From NCBI RefSeq assembly GCF_000227115.2, contig NC_016488.1, positions 496,001 to 560,000 of the forward strand: a stretch of 64,000 nt of DNA. Reading direction: 5' to 3'. A program made the position numbers and the translations under genes. Under the pieces are notes generated by a model that ran no database searches, was not told the origin of the DNA, and saw only the letters and a program-made list of their open reading frames with translations. The stretch comes from Naumovozyma dairenensis CBS 421. Lineage: Eukaryota > Ascomycota > Saccharomycetes > Saccharomycetales > Saccharomycetaceae. Every line of letters starts with the position of its first letter. The stretch's first letter is position 1. Of this stretch, positions 18,673-27,777 are shown one piece after another.

Positions 18673-19884
18673 CTACAGAGTATTTAATAAATCAAGTGCC
18701 TTTATTAACTCATCCTTAGCGGTGGGGATGTCTTCATAATTTAAAGCACTTATCGCATATTTGGCCAATCTCTGCACTTGTTCAATCTTTGCAGAGGAAT
18801 CCATCATCTTATTCAACTCCGCTTGAGAGTAAGATTTGGAAGGAACAGCACTAGTGACTTGTTTCTTCTTTGCCTCCCTTTTCAATTCTTCTGGAGACTC
18901 AGATGTATCTTGATAATGTTCATCGCTATCATCAGAATCTATAAATGATGGGATGCTTTCATTTTTCAAGTCTTGATTAACATCTTCTTCTTCTTCTTTT
19001 ACATTTGCCTTTTTGGCATCCTCTGGCAAGTTTGCTGTCTTAGCATTTTGCGCTTGTAAATGAGTTTCCTCATCTTCTTCTCCATGAACGGGTGGCTTCG
19101 CATCATCTTTTTTTACCGCAAAACCGTTATCATCTTCAGGACTGACCTCACCATCTTTTTCCTCTTGTAAATTGATATCCTTCTTATCATCTTCCAACTT
19201 GGTTTCATCATTACTTGCTCGCAGATTCTCCTCCTCCACCTCCTCTTGTGCTTTTAACTCTGTCAATAATTTATCAATATCATCATCCGTCACCTTATCC
19301 TTCGTCTCCTCCTCATCCTCAACAAAATCTGAATAATCCAATTGTTTCATATTGTTAAGACAAACTTTACAATATTTAATTCTTTTCCTTAGGGCAACAC
19401 AGACATCTTCACTCAATTCTTGCTTCCAGAGATGTAAAACACATGAAAATAAATCTATACAGCACCATAAACCACGTTTCAAATCATTATTATTACTACT
19501 ACTAGTAGTAGCTGTAGTACTATTACCAGATCCGTTTTGTGCCTGTATTTCTTTCAATTTTTCATTATATAATGACATTGTAAAATTCAAAACATAAACT
19601 TTAGCCTTTTGTTGATCATGTATCAGAACATACAAAGGATTCTCTTGCTCATGCTTCTTCTCATCATCAGCATCATCATCCCATCTCTTGGTCTCATTTT
19701 TGAAAATTTCCACTTGATCCAATAATGAGGTAGCTAATTCGGTCAATTCTCTAGATCGCTCCCCTTCATTGTTCGATAATATTAATTCAATGGAATATAA
19801 CCTTAGATAATAACTTATAATGCTTAGACCTGCTCTTTCAAAGTCTAATGATGTCAATTTTAATCTTATTAATTGGTTCATCAT
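18673..19884 (-). CDS. VTA1: Vps4 activator Vta1
   Basis: Stimulates the AAA ATPase Vps4 to disassemble ESCRT-III at endosomes. The 403-residue product has the N-terminal tandem-MIT domain (DFERAGLSIISYYLRLYSIELIL near 14-36; LIHDQQKAKVYVLNFTMSLYNEKLKEIQAQ near 87-116; RGLWCCIDLFSCVLHLWKQEL), a long acidic linker, and the C-terminal Vps4-binding dimer region (SYSQAELNKMMDSSAKIEQVQRLAKYAISALNYEDIPTAKDELIKALDLLN, quoted here only by its ends: SYSQ to DLLN). Longer than S. cerevisiae Vta1 (330) through the linker. Two adjacent ATGs (19884, 19881) could start it. S. cerevisiae VTA1 is YLR181C, far from FBP1, so the location marks a rearrangement. Confidence 0.94.
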   Translation of the reverse strand: MMNQLIRLKLTSLDFERAGLSIISYYLRLYSIELILSNNEGERSRELTELATSLLDQVEIFKNETKRWDDDADDEKKHEQENPLYVLIHDQQKAKVYVLNFTMSLYNEKLKEIQAQNGSGNSTTATTSSSNNNDLKRGLWCCIDLFSCVLHLWKQELSEDVCVALRKRIKYCKVCLNNMKQLDYSDFVEDEEETKDKVTDDDIDKLLTELKAQEEVEEENLRASNDETKLEDDKKDINLQEEKDGEVSPEDDNGFAVKKDDAKPPVHGEEDEETHLQAQNAKTANLPEDAKKANVKEEEEDVNQDLKNESIPSFIDSDDSDEHYQDTSESPEELKREAKKKQVTSAVPSKSYSQAELNKMMDSSAKIEQVQRLAKYAISALNYEDIPTAKDELIKALDLLNTL

Positions 19885-21463
19885 CTAGTAGGAAACTATA
19901 GTGACCTTTCTCTATAAAATGTTCAGTTTTTGTTCGTTTGTCACTGCATAAAAAAAAGGTTCAATAGATAGATACTCATTGTTCAATCTAATTTCTACAT
20001 AGATTTTGTAGATCACACTATAAAAGTGCTACTTTCCAGTCACGTGTAGAATTGCCACGGGTTATCCAATAGGGTAGGGTAGGAGCAATATTTTTGGCTC
20101 AAAATTCAGGATAAAAGGTAGGGGTAGGAAAAACATTTTATGCTGGGTTGGGTACGAGAAAACCCGGAACAAATAAGAAACGAGAAAACCAGCACAAAAT
20201 TTTAAGTTGACTGGGGGTAGGTTAGAACCTAGTTAGCCTAGGTTGGAAAGTGCCAAAAATAGGGTAGGGTAGAAAATTATTTTTACCCGTACATCCTTGG
20301 TCAAGTGACAAAAGAAGGTTTTTTTTTAAAGGATCCAGTTGAAAAGGTAAAACCATCGATGTTAGAAGCTCTCAGCCATCCATAATGGAAAGACTTATCG
20401 AACTTTAGGCTACTATTATTCAAACCCTAGTAAGTACCCACAATATCTCACGGATTATGCATTATTAAAAAACTATATAATTTTATGGAAGTACACTGTG
20501 TAAAAATTCATAATTATCAGCAAGAGGGACTTTTCGGGGATTGTTCAAGGTACGATAATTTGGCAGTTTAACAGTCAAACACTCAGGGTTGACGCCAGTT
20601 ACCGACCCTTAAAAGGCCTTCGTTAGACGCATTAAGATTCTTGGCCAGATATATATGTGGTTAAGTGGAAAGGCCAGACAGACTCTACATAGATAGTGTA
20701 CTAATGTTTTGCTTTAGAGTGTACGTAGAAAAGGGCGTTATTTCATTATGCGCCATCGGCATATGATATGATATAATGTGACAGCGACGGAAACATCAAA
20801 ACAGAATAAGAAAGTCCACAATATCATTAGTAAATATATAATCCACTGAAGAGTAAAAAAATTAGATAGTGGAAAAATATGGACGTTATAAGATACGAAA
20901 TTTTGCTTGTTAATATAAATAACTTGGCCCAGTTACAACGACTACATAAGGATTCCCCTCCCCCCTCCCTCTGTACGTGGTTTTTGCTTCCAATGGAAAC
21001 TTCAGTGTAAATCACTGTTCACTGTCTTACCCGGTGTGGCAGAGGGTAACGGCTATACGTGGCGATTGTTTCTTCCCGCGCGTTGACGTGGCCTCGAGTT
21101 GCGTTTCAATGAGAAGTGGAAATGAAACAGTGCAGCGAATTAAGTATCCAAAGGATCAAATAAATACATACAAGAGTGTCTACTAACCACATATTGACGT
21201 ACTTTCTCATTCTCAGTATCTCCATTTATATAATACTTAATCATAAAGATATCCTTTGAGAAGCAGCATCACCATTATCATCGAATTATTGTGTTGTGTT
21301 GCATTTAAACAACAATTCGTCGTACCCCTCCTAGCAACTCATATTTTTTTCAACCTTCAACCCTCCTACAATACAATAGTATAGTATAAAGAAGAAGGTG
21401 TTTTTTCTGTCTCTGTTTGTTCTTACCTCAGTATCCTATTGAATCACAAATAATATAATAATC
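19885..21463. other. 1.58-kb VTA1-SEC61 intergenic region
   Basis: Unusually long gap. It holds a TCACGTG E-box (20040-20046), a G-rich repetitive patch (20060-20290, listed separately), AAACCCTAG near 20422, a GC-richer block at 20940-21110 and SEC61 leader sequence. I found no tRNA box pair, snoRNA boxes or ORF worth calling. Confidence 0.5.
20060..20290 (+). repeat. G-rich repetitive patch with TAGGGTAGGGTAG units
   Basis: TAGGGTAGGGTAG occurs at 20070-20082 and again at 20260-20272, with related GGTAGGGGTAGG (20117-20128), a GGGTTGGGTA block (about 20144-20153) and GGGGGTAGG near 20213 between them. Two imperfect copies of ACGAGAAAACC (near 20155 and 20190) and an inverted repeat AACCTAG/CTAGGTT (20226-20244) lie inside. 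The strand bias (G on plus) is constant. It resembles degenerate telomere-like or Tbf1-half-site sequence; nature unknown. Confidence 0.5.
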
Positions 21464-22903
21464 ATGTCTGATCGTTTACTAGATATCTTCAAGCCATTTG
21501 AAGCAATCCTTCCTGAAGTCATTGCCCCACAAAGGAAAGTCCCATATAATCAAAAATTGATTTGGACAGGGGTTTCACTATTGATCTTTTTAATTCTAGG
21601 TCAAATTCCACTTTATGGGATTGTCTCCAGTGAAACTTCAGATCCATTGTATTGGTTAAGAGCCATGTTGGCCTCTAACCGTGGTACTTTAATGGAATTA
21701 GGTGTCTCTCCAATCATTACCTCTTCCATGATCTTCCAATTCTTACAAGGTACTCAATTATTAAACGTCAAAATGGATAACAAACAAGACCGTGATTTGT
21801 TCCAAATCGCTCAAAAAGTTTGCGCTATCATCTTGACTTTCGGTCAAGCTTTAGTTGTCGTCCTAACAGGTAACTACGGTGATCCAAAAAATTTAGGATT
21901 TGCCATCTCTTTATTATTGATCTTCCAATTGATGTTTGCTTCCTTCATTGTTTTACTATTAGATGAGTTGTTATCGAAGGGTTACGGGTTAGGTTCCGGT
22001 ATTTCTTTATTTACTGCTAGTAACATTGCTGAACAAATCTTTTGGAAAGCCTTTGCTCCAACTACCATTAATACTGGTCGTGGTAAAGAATTTGAAGGTG
22101 CCATTATTGCATTCTTCCATCTTTTAGCTGTTAGAAAAGATAAGAAGAGAGCTTTGTTTGAAGCTTTATACAGAACTAATTTACCAAACGTTTTCCAAGT
22201 TTTCGCAACGATTGTAGTTTTCTTTTCCGTCTTATATTTACAAGGTTTCCGTTACGAATTACCAATTAGATCAACTAAAATCAGAGGTCAAGTCGGTGTT
22301 TATCCAATCAAATTATTTTACACATCAAATACTCCAATCATGTTACAAAGTGCTTTAACTTCAAATATCTTTTTAATTTCTCAAATGTTATATCAAAGAT
22401 TCCCTCATAACCCAATCATTCGTCTATTAGGTGTTTGGGGTATTAAACCGGGTACTCAAGGTCCACAAATGGCTTTGAGTGGTGTATCTTATTACATTCA
22501 ACCATTAAGTTCATTAAGTGAAATGATTTTAGATCCAATTAAGACTATCATTTACGTTACATTTGTTCTTGGTTCATGTGCCGTTTTCTCCAAGACTTGG
22601 ATTGAAATTTCAGGTTCTTCTCCAAAGGATATTGCCAAACAATTCAAAGATGAAGGTATGGTCATTAATGGTAAGAGAGAAACTAACGTCTATAGAGAAT
22701 TGAAACGTATTATTCCAACGGCTGCCGCATTCGGTGGTGCAACCATTGGTGCCTTATCTGTTTGTTCCGATTTGTTAGGTACATTAGGTTCTGGTGCTTC
22801 TATCCTTATGGCTGCTACTACCATTTATGGTTATTATGAATTGGCTGCTAAAGAAGGTGGATTTTCCAAGAACATTGTTCCTGGGTTCTCTGACTTGATG
22901 TGA
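21464..22903 (+). CDS. SEC61: Sec61 translocon channel subunit
   Basis: Pore subunit of the ER translocon (Sec61-Sbh1-Sss1), conducting proteins co- and post-translationally into the ER. The 479-residue product (S. cerevisiae 480) is near-identical over long stretches, including ERKVPYNQ-like start (QRKVPYNQ near 23-30), [15 protein letters not shown], the cytosolic ribosome-binding loops ([28 protein letters not shown]) and the C-terminus [15 protein letters not shown], with the expected ten membrane spans. In S. cerevisiae it lies on the same strand as FBP1 (YLR377C-YLR378C); here it is on the opposite strand with two genes between, so the locus was rearranged. Codon choice is that of a highly expressed gene. 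Confidence 0.98.
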   Translation: MSDRLLDIFKPFEAILPEVIAPQRKVPYNQKLIWTGVSLLIFLILGQIPLYGIVSSETSDPLYWLRAMLASNRGTLMELGVSPIITSSMIFQFLQGTQLLNVKMDNKQDRDLFQIAQKVCAIILTFGQALVVVLTGNYGDPKNLGFAISLLLIFQLMFASFIVLLLDELLSKGYGLGSGISLFTASNIAEQIFWKAFAPTTINTGRGKEFEGAIIAFFHLLAVRKDKKRALFEALYRTNLPNVFQVFATIVVFFSVLYLQGFRYELPIRSTKIRGQVGVYPIKLFYTSNTPIMLQSALTSNIFLISQMLYQRFPHNPIIRLLGVWGIKPGTQGPQMALSGVSYYIQPLSSLSEMILDPIKTIIYVTFVLGSCAVFSKTWIEISGSSPKDIAKQFKDEGMVINGKRETNVYRELKRIIPTAAAFGGATIGALSVCSDLLGTLGSGASILMAATTIYGYYELAAKEGGFSKNIVPGFSDLM

Positions 22904-24262
22904 GGGAGGAAGAAAAAAACTTCATTACTCATTCAAAGCTTCGTTCACAATTTTTTATTTCCTTTTATGTTTTAATTACGAAGTCGATATCGTGTGATAT
23001 TAGATGATGGAAACATACATCCACCTTATTTATATATATAGATATAAATATAATCCAGTTTTCTTATATATGGTCATACATAATATTGTAACCGTTTGTA
23101 GCTTTATTTATGTACAATAGAATATTCTACATTATAATAAAATTTAACAATAAAAAATCAAAAAACAAAAAAACAAAAAACAAAAAAAAGAGATTGATAA
23201 TACAAACTGAAAAATGTTTCCTATCTTCAAGTTAACAGCATGGTTCTTAATCAGAAATACAAAACAATGGCGGCTAAATTGTATTACCCGTCCGCAATAT
23301 GAAAAAATAAAAAATATGGGGGGGAGGAAGAGAACACCCAAACAAAGTACACTGTACGGACGTTCGTTGGTACATAAAAAGGAAAGGAGAAACCCAACAC
23401 TTGCTGGGCATTTGTTAGCAGATGGAATGACCGTACCGTACGGCCCCACCTTCATCATATTCAATTGTTTTTGTTTTTGTTTTCGCTTTTGTTTTTGCTT
23501 TTGTTTTCGTTGTTGCCTTGTTTTTGTTTTGTTGTCCTTTTCCCTCCCTCCACCACTGCAGTCTCCGTACACGTCTCCTCTGTATTCGGTATGTGGTTGT
23601 TGACAGCTGAAACTCCGCTGGCCTCAAAATATTTCTCGAGAGAGGGAACGGTGTCCCAAAGCGGGAAGTGTTCCGGCTTTTCACAAACAACAGTAAACCT
23701 TCCCCCCTCAAGCCAACTCCGCACGGGGCAACTTCGGTACACAAATAAACTTTTCCGGGAACAGTGCCATACAAAATAGAAAACAAGATGCAAAGAACAC
23801 CCTGGCGGACAGTCTGGCCCAAACGGCCTTCTACCAGCGAGCTTTTGCAGTTCTGCCAGGCAGACAGTCTGGATTCTCTCTCTCTCTCTCTTTCTCTTTC
23901 TCTCTAAGTCTACCTAGGTCTGTGGTCCACAATAACAATAAAGGTTATTCTCCTACGGCAAAATACTACGAACTACCCTCTACGAAACGGTACAATACTT
24001 TCTTTCCTTCTGTATTCTTTGCAACAACACCAACTCTTCTCTTTCATGACACGTATACCACGAAGTTATGGCACTGTCTCAACATTTATACATATATAAT
24101 AACAAGCAATTGCGCATTCAATTCAATTCTTACTTGTTATTTCGTAATTCTTTCCTTCCCTTTCCTCTCCTTTCATTCTTTGTCGTTTGAAAAGAGCTCT
24201 TTGACGACAACTATCATCCCAATTTATATAACAAACAACAACATTATCATAACACAATAACA
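22904..24262. other. 1.36-kb SEC61-PSA1 intergenic region with simple repeats
   Basis: Holds a T/G-rich TTTTTG-type array (about 23466-23535), a CT microsatellite (about 23877-23906), a 10-bp direct repeat GACAGTCTGG (23808-23817 and 23863-23872) and a GC-richer block at 23600-23870 that is probably PSA1 upstream control sequence. Overlapping ORFs of about 100-140 codons on both strands arise from the simple repeats and lack similarity. No gene called. Confidence 0.5.
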
Positions 24263-25348
24263 ATGAAAGGTTTAATTTTAGTAGGCGGTTACGGTACAAG
24301 ATTAAGACCATTAACACTAAGTGTTCCAAAACCACTAGTGGAATTCGCTAACAGACCAATGATCTTACATCAAATTGAAGCTCTAGCCAATGCTGGTGTC
24401 ACAGATATTGTTCTTGCTGTCAATTATAGACCTGAAGTCATGGTAGAAACATTACAAAAATATGAAAAGGAATACGGCGTTAACATTACATTCTCTGTAG
24501 AAGAAGAACCACTAGATACTGCCGGTCCTTTGAAATTAGCCGAAAAAATCTTAAAAAAGGATAATTCTCCATTCTTTGTCTTGAATTCTGATGTCATTTG
24601 TGATTACCCATTCAAAGAATTGGCTGATTTCCATAAGGCTCATGGTGGTAAGGGTACTATCGTTGCTACTAAAGTGGATGAACCATCTAAATACGGTGTT
24701 ATTGTTCATGATATCGCTACACCGAATTTGATTGATAGATTCGTGGAAAAACCAAAGGAATTTGTCGGTAATAGAATTAATGCAGGTTTATATATTTTGA
24801 ATCCAGAAGTCATTGACCTCATTGAAATGAAACCAACTTCTATTGAAAAGGAGACTTTCCCAATTTTGGTCAATGAAAAATCTTTATATTCTTTCGATTT
24901 GGAAGGCTTCTGGATGGATGTTGGTCAACCAAAGGATTTCTTATCTGGTACAGTTCTATATTTGGAATCTTTAGCTAAGAAATCTCCAGAAAAATTATCT
25001 AAAGCTGAATATATTTACGGTAATGCTATTGTGGATCCTACAGCTAAAATCTCTCCAAAGGCCAAGATTGGTCCAAACGTTGTCATTGGTGCTAATGTAA
25101 CCATCGGTGATGGTGTTAGAATTGAAAGAAGTGTTGTCTTAGCCAACTCTACTATAAAGGAACATTCTTTAATTAAATCTACAATCGTTGGATGGCATTC
25201 AACTGTTGGTAAATGGTGTCGTCTAGAAGGTGTCACGGTCTTAGGTGACGATGTTACTGTTAAGGATGAAATATACATTAACGGTGGTAAAGTCTTACCT
25301 CACAAGACCATTTCTGCTAATGTTCCAGAAGAAGCCATTATTATGTAA
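24263..25348 (+). CDS. PSA1: GDP-mannose pyrophosphorylase (mannose-1-phosphate guanylyltransferase)
   Basis: Makes GDP-mannose from mannose-1-phosphate and GTP, the mannosyl donor for N- and O-glycans, GPI anchors and wall mannan. The 361-residue product (same as S. cerevisiae) begins [17 protein letters not shown], the nucleotidyltransferase G-rich loop with catalytic Arg; has [12 protein letters not shown] near 99-110, [18 protein letters not shown] near 160-177, and a C-terminal left-handed beta-helix with hexapeptide repeats ([20 protein letters not shown]) ending in the family's EEAIIM. In S. cerevisiae PSA1 is YDL055C on the sister track; its strand here agrees with that track's orientation (KNH1 plus, TSR1 minus). 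Confidence 0.98.
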   Translation: MKGLILVGGYGTRLRPLTLSVPKPLVEFANRPMILHQIEALANAGVTDIVLAVNYRPEVMVETLQKYEKEYGVNITFSVEEEPLDTAGPLKLAEKILKKDNSPFFVLNSDVICDYPFKELADFHKAHGGKGTIVATKVDEPSKYGVIVHDIATPNLIDRFVEKPKEFVGNRINAGLYILNPEVIDLIEMKPTSIEKETFPILVNEKSLYSFDLEGFWMDVGQPKDFLSGTVLYLESLAKKSPEKLSKAEYIYGNAIVDPTAKISPKAKIGPNVVIGANVTIGDGVRIERSVVLANSTIKEHSLIKSTIVGWHSTVGKWCRLEGVTVLGDDVTVKDEIYINGGKVLPHKTISANVPEEAIIM

Positions 25349-26094
25349 GAAAGAAAGAACGTTGCATGACCCATTCAAAGCAAGTATTCCAATTTTAAAT
25401 TCATTTTACGCCTCAACGAAAAAAAAAGTTTCCACGTAATGAACCCTTTTATTTTTAACGTCTAAATAAAAATAATGAGAATAAGTATACTATATAAATA
25501 TAATTTAATATAATGACAATTGTACCTATACTATTATCAATTTACATCACCATATTCATTCATCCTTTCTCTTCTCTTTCCCTTCCCTTCCCTTCCCTTC
25601 CCTTTTGATCGATTAAAAGTGTCAACAAAAAGGCACACCAAAAAAAATGATCGAAATTTCTCGCGTTCCGCCTCACTCAACTTGTTGAATATGAAAAATA
25701 TTGAAAGAGTACATGATGAACAACATGAAGAATATGGTGAAATATTGGAGACTTAAACGAAGAGTTGGCAATACGATGCGATATCCTTGTTAGTTCCAAT
25801 TTATACACGCTTTAAGTAATATTCTAAATTCTAAATCGTTTAGTTAGCGGTTTGTTGATATATATTCTTCAATGTATACATATCTCTCTGTGCTTCAAGC
25901 CTAATATTACCATTACTCACGAAGAAAGCTTGGTACTATAGCCACACAAAAAACTATAACGATCAGAACATAGACTTAATTCCTAGCAGTTAATCTCCGA
26001 TATCATCATCCAATTTAGTTTTTCCTTAGCACACACATATATATATATATACCTGGAGAGAAACATTACTAGTCTATAATAAAAAAACTACAAA
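25349..26094. other. PSA1-CSR1 intergenic region
   Basis: About 750 bases. Contains a CCCTT microsatellite (about 25577-25605) and a TATA-unit run (26037-26051) close to CSR1. A 78-codon ORF (25520-25756) overlaps the microsatellite; its last 20 or so residues look protein-like but I recognise no relative. Confidence 0.5.
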
Positions 26095-27447
26095 ATGGCC
26101 ACTGAAAAGGAACCTAAACCATTGACGACAACAATGAGTCTACAAGATATCACTACAGATCAAGAAACTACCTTGAAACAAATATGGACATATTTATTCC
26201 ATCTGTGGGGTATCCCCGTAGATGGTACCAATGCCTTCAAAAAGGATCCAAGCCTTCACTCTCTTTCTCCTCAAACATCAATTAAATCTGTTGAAAAGGA
26301 ACCTAAAAAAAAGTCCCTATTTGGCAAAATGTACTCCATGACAGGATCCTCTTCATCATCATCATCATCATCATTTCCACCGGATTCAACTCAACAGCAT
26401 TCTCAACATCACCATCATCATAAATTGAATGAAAGACTTCCATATACTTTGAATATGATTCATCCTGAATTTAAACAGTTGACTGTACCACCAAAAGATA
26501 CAAGAAAGTTATTTTGGGAAATGTTAAGATTAGATCCAGTAGATAATCATATCTTAAGATTTGCAAGAGCAAGGAAATGGAACACTGATAATACAATCAA
26601 AATGTTATCAAAAACATTCCAATTCCGTCTCACTAAGAAACCAATCAATGAAATATTAAATAAAGGAGAAGCCACCATCATTAAAGAAAATAAACAACAA
26701 GGCCTAATCAAAAACCTCGAATTACAAAAAGCTGTAATTTATAATCATCCAACAGAAAATTCAGCATGCCCATTAATTGTAGTAAGACCAAAATTCCATT
26801 ATAGTTCTGATCAAACTGAAGAAGAACTAGAACATTACGCATTGTTAATCATTGAACTTGCAAGATTATTCATGAGAGAACATTCCATTAGTATTCTTTT
26901 CGATTTGACTGATTTCTCATTATCAAACATGGATTATACTCCTGTTAAATTCTTGATCGCTTGTTTTGAAGCTCATTATCCTGAATCATTAAGTCATTTG
27001 TTCGTTCATAAGGCACCATGGCTTTTCAGTCCTATTTGGAGTATTGTGAAAAATTGGTTGGATCCTGTTGTAGCTTCAAAAATTGTCTTTACGAAGAATA
27101 CTTCTGAATTAGAAAGGTTTTTGAAACCAGAACAAATCCCATCATATCTAGGAGGTAAGAATGATTCTATTGATTTGGATCATTATGTGAAACCAGATGG
27201 ATCTCATGACGATAAATTGAAAGATAAAGAAGGATTGCAGTTGGTACAAAATCAACGCATTGAGTTGATTGATAAATTTGTCAAGTTAACCGTGGATTGG
27301 ATTCAAAGTGAAACTGATGAACAATCGAAGGAGCTGTTTGCAGAAAGATGTAATGTTAGCGATGATATTTGCAATAATTATATAGAACTCGACCCCTTTA
27401 TCAGATCAAGATCAAGCTATGATATAAACGGACTTTTGAAATTGTAA
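26095..27447 (+). CDS. CSR1: Sec14-like phosphatidylinositol transfer protein Csr1 (Sfh2)
   Basis: CRAL-TRIO lipid transfer protein acting with phosphatidylinositol at endosomes and ER. The 450-residue product has an N-terminal segment matching Csr1 (LKQIWTYLFHLWGIPVDGTNAF near 27-48), a Lys/Ser/His-rich insert (about 65-113), a CRAL-TRIO N domain (ILRFARARKWNTDNTIKML near 153-171) and the lipid-binding domain (ILFDLTDFSLSNMDYTPVKFLIACFEAHYPESLSHL, ends quoted: ILFD to LSHL; APWLFSPIWSIVKNWLDPVVASKI). The C-terminus ends in LDPFIRSRSSYDINGLLKL, as in S. cerevisiae Csr1 (408 residues). It precedes CTF3 as in YLR380W-YLR381W. Confidence 0.95.
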   Translation: MATEKEPKPLTTTMSLQDITTDQETTLKQIWTYLFHLWGIPVDGTNAFKKDPSLHSLSPQTSIKSVEKEPKKKSLFGKMYSMTGSSSSSSSSSFPPDSTQQHSQHHHHHKLNERLPYTLNMIHPEFKQLTVPPKDTRKLFWEMLRLDPVDNHILRFARARKWNTDNTIKMLSKTFQFRLTKKPINEILNKGEATIIKENKQQGLIKNLELQKAVIYNHPTENSACPLIVVRPKFHYSSDQTEEELEHYALLIIELARLFMREHSISILFDLTDFSLSNMDYTPVKFLIACFEAHYPESLSHLFVHKAPWLFSPIWSIVKNWLDPVVASKIVFTKNTSELERFLKPEQIPSYLGGKNDSIDLDHYVKPDGSHDDKLKDKEGLQLVQNQRIELIDKFVKLTVDWIQSETDEQSKELFAERCNVSDDICNNYIELDPFIRSRSSYDINGLLKL

Positions 27448-27777
27448 AAAAGATTCAAGTACTCATAGCAATACTAACCATGCAGTACAATTTCCATTTA
27501 AGTACTTTATACATATCGACACATACTTTTTTACGCAGGGCAGTAATCAATATCAATACTCGTAATATATAAATATGTAATAGCTCTGGTTGGAATTCAT
27601 TCATTTAAATGTCTGTTATCAACTATACATAACGGTGCTAATCACTTCAAAATTGAAAGGCTTTCGGGCAGCGATGTCCTCTAACGATTATCAAAAAAAC
27701 AAACATGTATAGATATCATGTAAAACTGAAATAAAGTTAGAGAAACATATGCAAGCTCAGCGACAATTAACTTAGGC
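27448..27777. other. CSR1-CTF3 intergenic region
   Basis: About 330 bases: CSR1 3' end and CTF3 promoter. Nothing distinctive seen. Confidence 0.5.

Noticed and set aside
21181..21217. TACTAAC plus downstream CAG upstream of SEC61, suggesting a leader intron
   Set aside because: No GTATGT or close donor at a sensible distance; only GTACGT far upstream. A lone TACTAAC is expected by chance in this much DNA.
23144..23822. Cluster of overlapping ORFs of about 100-140 codons on both strands between SEC61 and PSA1
   Set aside because: They derive from T/G and CT simple repeats, overlap each other in several frames and have no recognisable similarity.
25520..25756. 78-codon ORF between PSA1 and CSR1
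   Set aside because: Most of it is translated CCCTT microsatellite and T-rich sequence; only the last 20 or so residues look protein-like and match nothing I know.
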